NCBI GenBank assembly: GCA_038240875.1
Contig: JBBRGG010000046.1
Location: forward strand, 1 to 17,261
Direction of reading: 5' to 3'
Source of the DNA: JBBRGG01 sp038240875
Lineage (GTDB): Bacteria; Planctomycetota; Phycisphaerae; Phycisphaerales; UBA1924
Length of the DNA stretch: 17,261 nt
Under the pieces are notes generated by a model. The model was not told where the DNA came from. It saw only the letters and a program-made list of their open reading frames with translations, and did no database searches. Positions 14,006 to 17,261 of the stretch are shown here, one piece after another; position 1 is the stretch's first letter, and the number at the start of each line of letters is the position of its first letter. A program made the position numbers and the translations under genes.

Positions 14006-14800
14006 ATGCCAGCCGCAACCACACCACCAGCAGCAAAGCACGCTATCACGACGCTGACGGCTCCGCGGATGAACCCTGGGACGGAGGGGTTTGTGTATCG
14101 GCGGATCTTGCTCAAGTTGAGTGGCGAGTCGTTTTGCGCGCCAGGTGGTTTCGGGTTTGATGTCAATGAGTTGAGCTCGATTGCCAATGAGATCAAGGAC
14201 GTTGTTGCAATTGGCGTGCAACTCGCGGTGGTAGTGGGCGGCGGCAACATCGTGCGAGGTGCCGAGCTCGCGGCACAAGGGCATATCCATCAGGCAACCG
14301 CCGACCACATGGGCATGCTTGGGACGGTGATTAATGCGCTCGCGCTGAAAGAGAAATTGCTGTCGATCGGGGTAGACTGCCGGGTACAGTCGGCAATTGA
14401 GATTCGCGCGGTTGCGGAGCCGTTCATTCGTGGGCGCGCGATTCGGCATCTTGAGAAGGGGCGTGTAGTGATTCTGGCTGCGGGGACGGGCAACCCATTC
14501 TTTACCACCGACACGTGCGCTTCGCTTCGCGCGACGGAGCTTGAGTGTGATGTGCTGTTGAAGGCGACGAAAGTTGACGGGGTATATAGCGCCGATCCGC
14601 GCAAGGACAAGACCGCTACGCGGTATACCTCGCTCACGTTTGCTGAGGCGATGGCGAAGAACCTTCGTGTGATGGACATGACGGCGATTGCGATGTGCTC
14701 GGAACATAAACTTCCAGTTGTGGTATTTGATTTCAAGCAGCATGGGAATATTGCTCGCGCGGTTCGGGGCGAACAAATCGGCACGTTGTTGCACGCGTGA
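14006..14800 (+). CDS. pyrH: UMP kinase
   Basis: UMP kinase makes UDP from UMP and ATP in the cytoplasm, a step of pyrimidine nucleotide synthesis. The 264 residues contain the whole bacterial PyrH signature: RRILLKLSGESF at 32-43, VVVGGGNIVRG at 76-86, DHMGMLGTVINALAL at 100-114, GTGNPFFTTDTCASLRA at 160-176, KATKVDGVYSADPRKD at 186-201 and VMDMTAIAMC at 222-231. The family is usually about 240 residues; the excess is a low-complexity N-terminal extension of some 28 residues. I chose the ATG at 14006, preceded by AAAGG about ten bases upstream. An in-frame ATG at 14069 would remove most of the extension and cannot be excluded; a TTG at 13973 is unlikely. It pairs with frr 102 bases downstream, a classic arrangement, but rpsB and tsf are not upstream. 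Confidence 0.97.
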   Translation: MPAATTPPAAKHAITTLTAPRMNPGTEGFVYRRILLKLSGESFCAPGGFGFDVNELSSIANEIKDVVAIGVQLAVVVGGGNIVRGAELAAQGHIHQATADHMGMLGTVINALALKEKLLSIGVDCRVQSAIEIRAVAEPFIRGRAIRHLEKGRVVILAAGTGNPFFTTDTCASLRATELECDVLLKATKVDGVYSADPRKDKTATRYTSLTFAEAMAKNLRVMDMTAIAMCSEHKLPVVVFDFKQHGNIARAVRGEQIGTLLHA

Positions 14801-14852
14801 TGAGCGAGTTGGATTATGGGTTGAATTAGGGATCAACTGGGGCTCACTTCCC

Positions 14853-14885
14853 GTTGCGTATGCTCTGTGCTGACATACGCGCAAC
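14853..14885 (+). promoter_or_regulatory. Hairpin in the pyrH-frr spacer, next to the frr ribosome-binding site
   Basis: GTTGCGTATG (14853-14862) pairs with CATACGCGCAAC (14874-14885), leaving an 11-base loop and a 2-base bulge. Only three T follow, and the frr ribosome-binding site GGAG lies five bases downstream. It is too poor in T to be a good terminator; it could process or protect the message, or modulate frr translation. Confidence 0.4.
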
Positions 14886-14902
14886 TTTCGGAGATTTAGA
14901 TC

Positions 14903-15460
14903 ATGACCGATCCTGATACGATTTTGGTTGAGTGCGACGAATCGATGACCAAGGCTGTTGACTATTTGAAGCAGGAACTTCGCGGCATGCGCACGGGTCG
15001 TGCCACGCCGGCGATGGTTGAGTTTGTCAAGGTTGAGGCGTATGGCTCGATGACAGATATCAAATCTGTTGCGCTGGTGTCGGTTCCTGAGCCGACACAG
15101 CTTTTGATCAAGCCTTTTGATACGACGCTAACGCAAGCGATCAAGACGGGGATCGAGAAGGCGAACCTAGGCCTGAACCCGATGGTCGAGGCAAAGCAGA
15201 TTCGGATCAATGTGCCTTCGATGTCGACGGAGCGTCGCCAGAAGGATGCCGCACGGCTGAAGAAGATGGGTGAAGATACCAAGGTGTCGATTCGTAATGC
15301 AAGGCGGGATGCGAACAAACACTCGGACGGGATCGCTGCCAAGTTTCCAGAAGATGAGATTGAACAGCTCAAGAAGGAAATCCAGGACCTCTTGAAGAAG
15401 TTCGAGGAGGATGTAGATAAGCGTGTGGAAGAGAAGACGAAAGAGATCATGACGATGTGA
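14903..15460 (+). CDS. frr: Ribosome recycling factor
   Basis: RRF works with EF-G to split the post-termination ribosome in the cytoplasm. At 185 residues it has the normal family length and spans the whole protein. The segments LRGMRTGRATPAMVEFVKVE, VSVPEPTQLLIKPFD, GLNPMVEAKQIRINVPSMS and TERRQKDAARLKKMGED match in order. They are followed by VSIRNARRDANKHSD, with the conserved Arg-Arg-Asp-Ala-Asn, and the long C-terminal helix ending in EEKTKEIM. The ATG at 14903 has GGAG nine bases upstream. It follows pyrH and is closed by a strong terminator 36 bases after its stop, so pyrH-frr is a self-contained transcription unit on its 3' side. Confidence 0.98.
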   Translation: MTDPDTILVECDESMTKAVDYLKQELRGMRTGRATPAMVEFVKVEAYGSMTDIKSVALVSVPEPTQLLIKPFDTTLTQAIKTGIEKANLGLNPMVEAKQIRINVPSMSTERRQKDAARLKKMGEDTKVSIRNARRDANKHSDGIAAKFPEDEIEQLKKEIQDLLKKFEEDVDKRVEEKTKEIMTM

Positions 15461-15495
15461 GCTGGCTTGGTAGTAGATGGATATGAGTGAATACG

Positions 15496-15520
15496 AACCC
15501 CTCTTTCGAGAGGGGTTTTT
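15496..15520 (+). terminator. Rho-independent terminator of pyrH-frr
   Basis: AACCCCTCT, loop TTCG, AGAGGGGTT: a perfect 9-base-pair stem closed by a stable tetraloop and followed by further T (five T in a row from 15516). It lies 36 bases after the frr stop and could also end transcription coming from the opposite strand. Confidence 0.95.
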
Positions 15521-15891
15521 CGTTGGTGGGTTGGTGTGTGGATGAATGGTTTGCCGAGGAAAGTTGTCATGCACCGGTTATACGGCGCGACGGGAATTTT
15601 GCTAGGGGTGAAGTGAAGAGTGGCCAGGATTTTGCGCACAGATGTGGCCGGTAGGAGTGAAATCGTGGGCGGATCAGGTGTATTTAAACGTGAACGAAAA
15701 GAGATCAGGTGAGGACTGTCGGACTGAACACGGTCAAAGAAAAAGGCAGAGTCATTGTGGGAATACGTGTGAGTGTAAAAGACGCAGCATGATCAAAGCG
15801 ATCATGGTGGCACGTTGCAACCAAGACAAAATCTTCTCTCGCAGAGAGAGGTACGCAAGGCAAGGCAAGGAGATTTGAAGGTGCAGTTGGT
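15521..15891. other. Convergent intergenic region without a supported gene
   Basis: These 371 bases between frr and the convergent dehydrogenase gene show no recognisable protein or RNA gene. Structures seen are a perfect 7-base-pair hairpin, CATGATC-AAAGC-GATCATG, at 15788-15806 without a T run, and a direct repeat GATCAGGTG at 15672-15680 and 15703-15711. A terminator-like hairpin is listed separately. Local composition is more purine-rich and less GC-rich than in the coding regions. Confidence 0.5.
15827..15849 (-). terminator. Possible weak terminator of the dehydrogenase gene
   Basis: On the minus strand TCTCTC, loop TGC, GAGAGA forms a 6-base-pair hairpin, followed after AGA by TTTT. 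It lies about 43 bases beyond the dehydrogenase stop. The stem is short and the T run is brief, so it is a tentative call. Confidence 0.35.
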
Positions 15892-17261
15892 TTACTTCGC
15901 GGGTTGGCCCAAGTAGCGGATGCGATAGACGCGGCCTGTGATGTCGCAGCTAAAGAGGATTGAGCCATCGGGAGCTTGGACGCAATCAACGGGGCGGGCG
16001 AGGATTTCTAGGTTGTCGGGATTATCGGGGAGTGGAAAAGTTCGTTTGGTGCTGACGATGGTGGTGAGGCCGATGGGTTTGCCGCCGAGGCGTTTGTCGT
16101 TGTCGAAGATGACTCGTGCGACTTGATAGCCGACGGGTTTGCTGCTGTTCCATGAGCCATGGAATGCGACGTAGGCGTCGCCGATTTGGTCGCTGGGGAT
16201 CGCGCCGGGTTTGGCGGCGGGCTTTGGTTCGATGAAACAGAAGCCATTGGGAGCCCAATGGGCGGGGAATGAGAAGGCGGGGACGATTGTGCGGCCAGCG
16301 ATGCCTATGAGTTCAGGATTTTGTATGAACTCGAGGCGTGGGATTCGATTGCCGACGAGGAAGGGATGGCCATAGAAGCCGTCTTGGGTGTAGAGGTTGA
16401 ATTCGTCGGGGGGATTAACGTCGGTGATTGGTTGCGTAGTGGGATCGACTTCGCCTAGGGGGCGGCCGAAGGAGTCGGAACCATGATCGCAGCCGAAGAT
16501 GTCGGAGGTGCCTGGGCGGATGCGAAGTTTTTCGGTGTTGCGGATGCCGCTGGCGAAGAGGGATTTGTTGGAGCCATCGTGGTTGAAGCGGAAGATTTTT
16601 TGGCGTTGGGTGGTGGTTTCGTCGGTTGCGTTGCCGCTGTCGCCGATGCTGGTGTAGAAGAATTCGTCGGTGACAAGGAGAGAGCGCCACCAATGCCAAC
16701 CGGCGCCGGGGAGGGTGTCGTTGCCGAGGATATCAATAATTTCGTCGGCGATTCCATCGGGTTTGCCGCTGGCCGGGCTCGCGGGTGAGGAAGTGTTGGG
16801 GGCGACATCGCGAGCTTTTTTGATGGCGTCGGTGAGCGAGAACCACATCCAACCGTTGTGCCAGGAGAGGCCATGGATGGAGTTCATTCCTTTGACGAAG
16901 GTGGCGCGAGATTCGAAGTAACCGTCGTTGTCGGCGTCGGTGAGGGTGACGATGTCTCCGAGGCCTGGGCGCGAGACGTAGAGGCGGCCGAGGTCGTCAA
17001 ATTCCATGAAGCGGGCATTATCGATGGCGTCGGCGGCGACGGAAACTTTGTAGCCTTCGCGGACGACGAAGAAATCCATCTCGGGCGCAAGAGGAACAGC
17101 GCCGGGGAGTGGGATGGCTGATGGGCCGAGTTGCAGAGCTGGTTTGGAAGTAGTAGGTACCGATGCGGCTGGTTCTGTTATTGCTGGAGTGGTGATACAG
17201 CGCCGCCAGAGCGCGCAACTCCTCGACGGGTGCAGATTCGTCTCGTTGGTGCATGGTCGCA
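15892..17261 (-). CDS. PQQ-dependent glucose/sorbosone dehydrogenase-type beta-propeller, 5' end cut by window edge
   Basis: The frame is open from the right edge to the stop at 15892, giving 455 visible residues. The catalytic propeller begins about 60 residues in: FFVVREGYKVSVAADAIDNARF, then FDDLGRLYVSRPGLGDIVTL. It continues with NSIHGLSW (candidate catalytic His), ASGIRNTEKLRIRPG with the Arg-Asn pair typical of the PQQ site, GCDHGSDSFG, PPDEFNLYTQDGFYGHPF, AFHGSWNSSKPVGYQVARV and PVDCVQAPDGSILFSCDITG. This order is that of sorbosone/glucose dehydrogenases, which oxidise sugars in the periplasm using PQQ. The exact substrate is unknown. An ATG at 17079 lacks a ribosome-binding site and would begin right at the domain edge, so the true start is probably beyond the window. 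The N-terminal part (ITTPAITEPAASVP onward) is a linker such as follows a signal or lipoprotein peptide. Confidence 0.85.
   Translation of the reverse strand, partial: RPCTNETNLHPSRSCALWRRCITTPAITEPAASVPTTSKPALQLGPSAIPLPGAVPLAPEMDFFVVREGYKVSVAADAIDNARFMEFDDLGRLYVSRPGLGDIVTLTDADNDGYFESRATFVKGMNSIHGLSWHNGWMWFSLTDAIKKARDVAPNTSSPASPASGKPDGIADEIIDILGNDTLPGAGWHWWRSLLVTDEFFYTSIGDSGNATDETTTQRQKIFRFNHDGSNKSLFASGIRNTEKLRIRPGTSDIFGCDHGSDSFGRPLGEVDPTTQPITDVNPPDEFNLYTQDGFYGHPFLVGNRIPRLEFIQNPELIGIAGRTIVPAFSFPAHWAPNGFCFIEPKPAAKPGAIPSDQIGDAYVAFHGSWNSSKPVGYQVARVIFDNDKRLGGKPIGLTTIVSTKRTFPLPDNPDNLEILARPVDCVQAPDGSILFSCDITGRVYRIRYLGQPAK

Noticed and set aside
13961..14884. 307-residue minus-strand open frame opposite pyrH
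   Set aside because: pyrH on the other strand is certain, and the antisense product has no recognisable motifs.
15550..15660. RNase P RNA-like word GAGGAAAG downstream of frr
   Set aside because: Only this short word matches; the other conserved RNase P elements and pairings are missing.
15705..15989. 94-residue minus-strand frame overlapping the end of the dehydrogenase gene
   Set aside because: It overlaps a supported gene in another frame, lacks a ribosome-binding site and has no family resemblance.
1..17261. CRISPR arrays, insertion sequences, tRNA or rRNA genes
   Set aside because: No regularly spaced repeats, transposase motifs, terminal inverted repeats or RNA gene signatures were seen by eye.

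Overview
The window looks like a moderately GC-rich chromosomal segment from a planctomycete-like bacterium, possibly class Phycisphaerae. This is an inference from gene style and clustering: secreted helical-repeat proteins beside an ExbB/ExbD motor and a membrane-anchored VWA protein, a sorbosone-dehydrogenase-type beta-propeller, and frequent long Ala/Ser/Pro/Gly linkers. No rRNA, tRNA, CRISPR array or mobile element was found.

Layout. Positions 1-716 (minus) hold the start of a membrane-anchored endonuclease/exonuclease/phosphatase-fold protein cut by the left edge. Positions 788-1264 (minus) hold a stand-alone tRNA-binding domain of the MetRS C-terminal (beta) type. After an AT-rich gap comes a block of eight minus-strand genes, transcribed from 13413 down to 1559. 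In order they are: a VWA protein with an N-terminal membrane helix, a secreted helical protein, ExbB, ExbD, a second ExbD, a 942-residue secreted TPR-like protein, a 1118-residue single-pass membrane protein with a degenerate J-like N terminus, and an exported or membrane-tethered protein with a two-CxxC zinc-ribbon-like motif. Two junctions are 4-base ATGA overlaps, one is a 20-base overlap and several gaps are short, so most of the block is probably one operon.

On the plus strand, pyrH (UMP kinase) and frr (ribosome recycling factor) form the usual conserved pair, ended by a textbook rho-independent terminator with a TTCG loop. Converging on them from the right is a PQQ-type glucose/sorbosone dehydrogenase whose 5' end lies beyond the window.

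The most interesting part is the eight-gene block. The VWA protein has the topology of TonB (short cytoplasmic tail, one helix, low-complexity periplasmic linker, C-terminal domain). Its helix carries the S-x3-H spacing known to be important in the TonB helix. With ExbB and two ExbD subunits encoded downstream, this suggests a proton-motive-force motor that drives a periplasmic VWA adhesion or assembly domain, with secreted helical scaffolds and a transmembrane partner. The individual families are recognisable; the combined system and its role are inferred.
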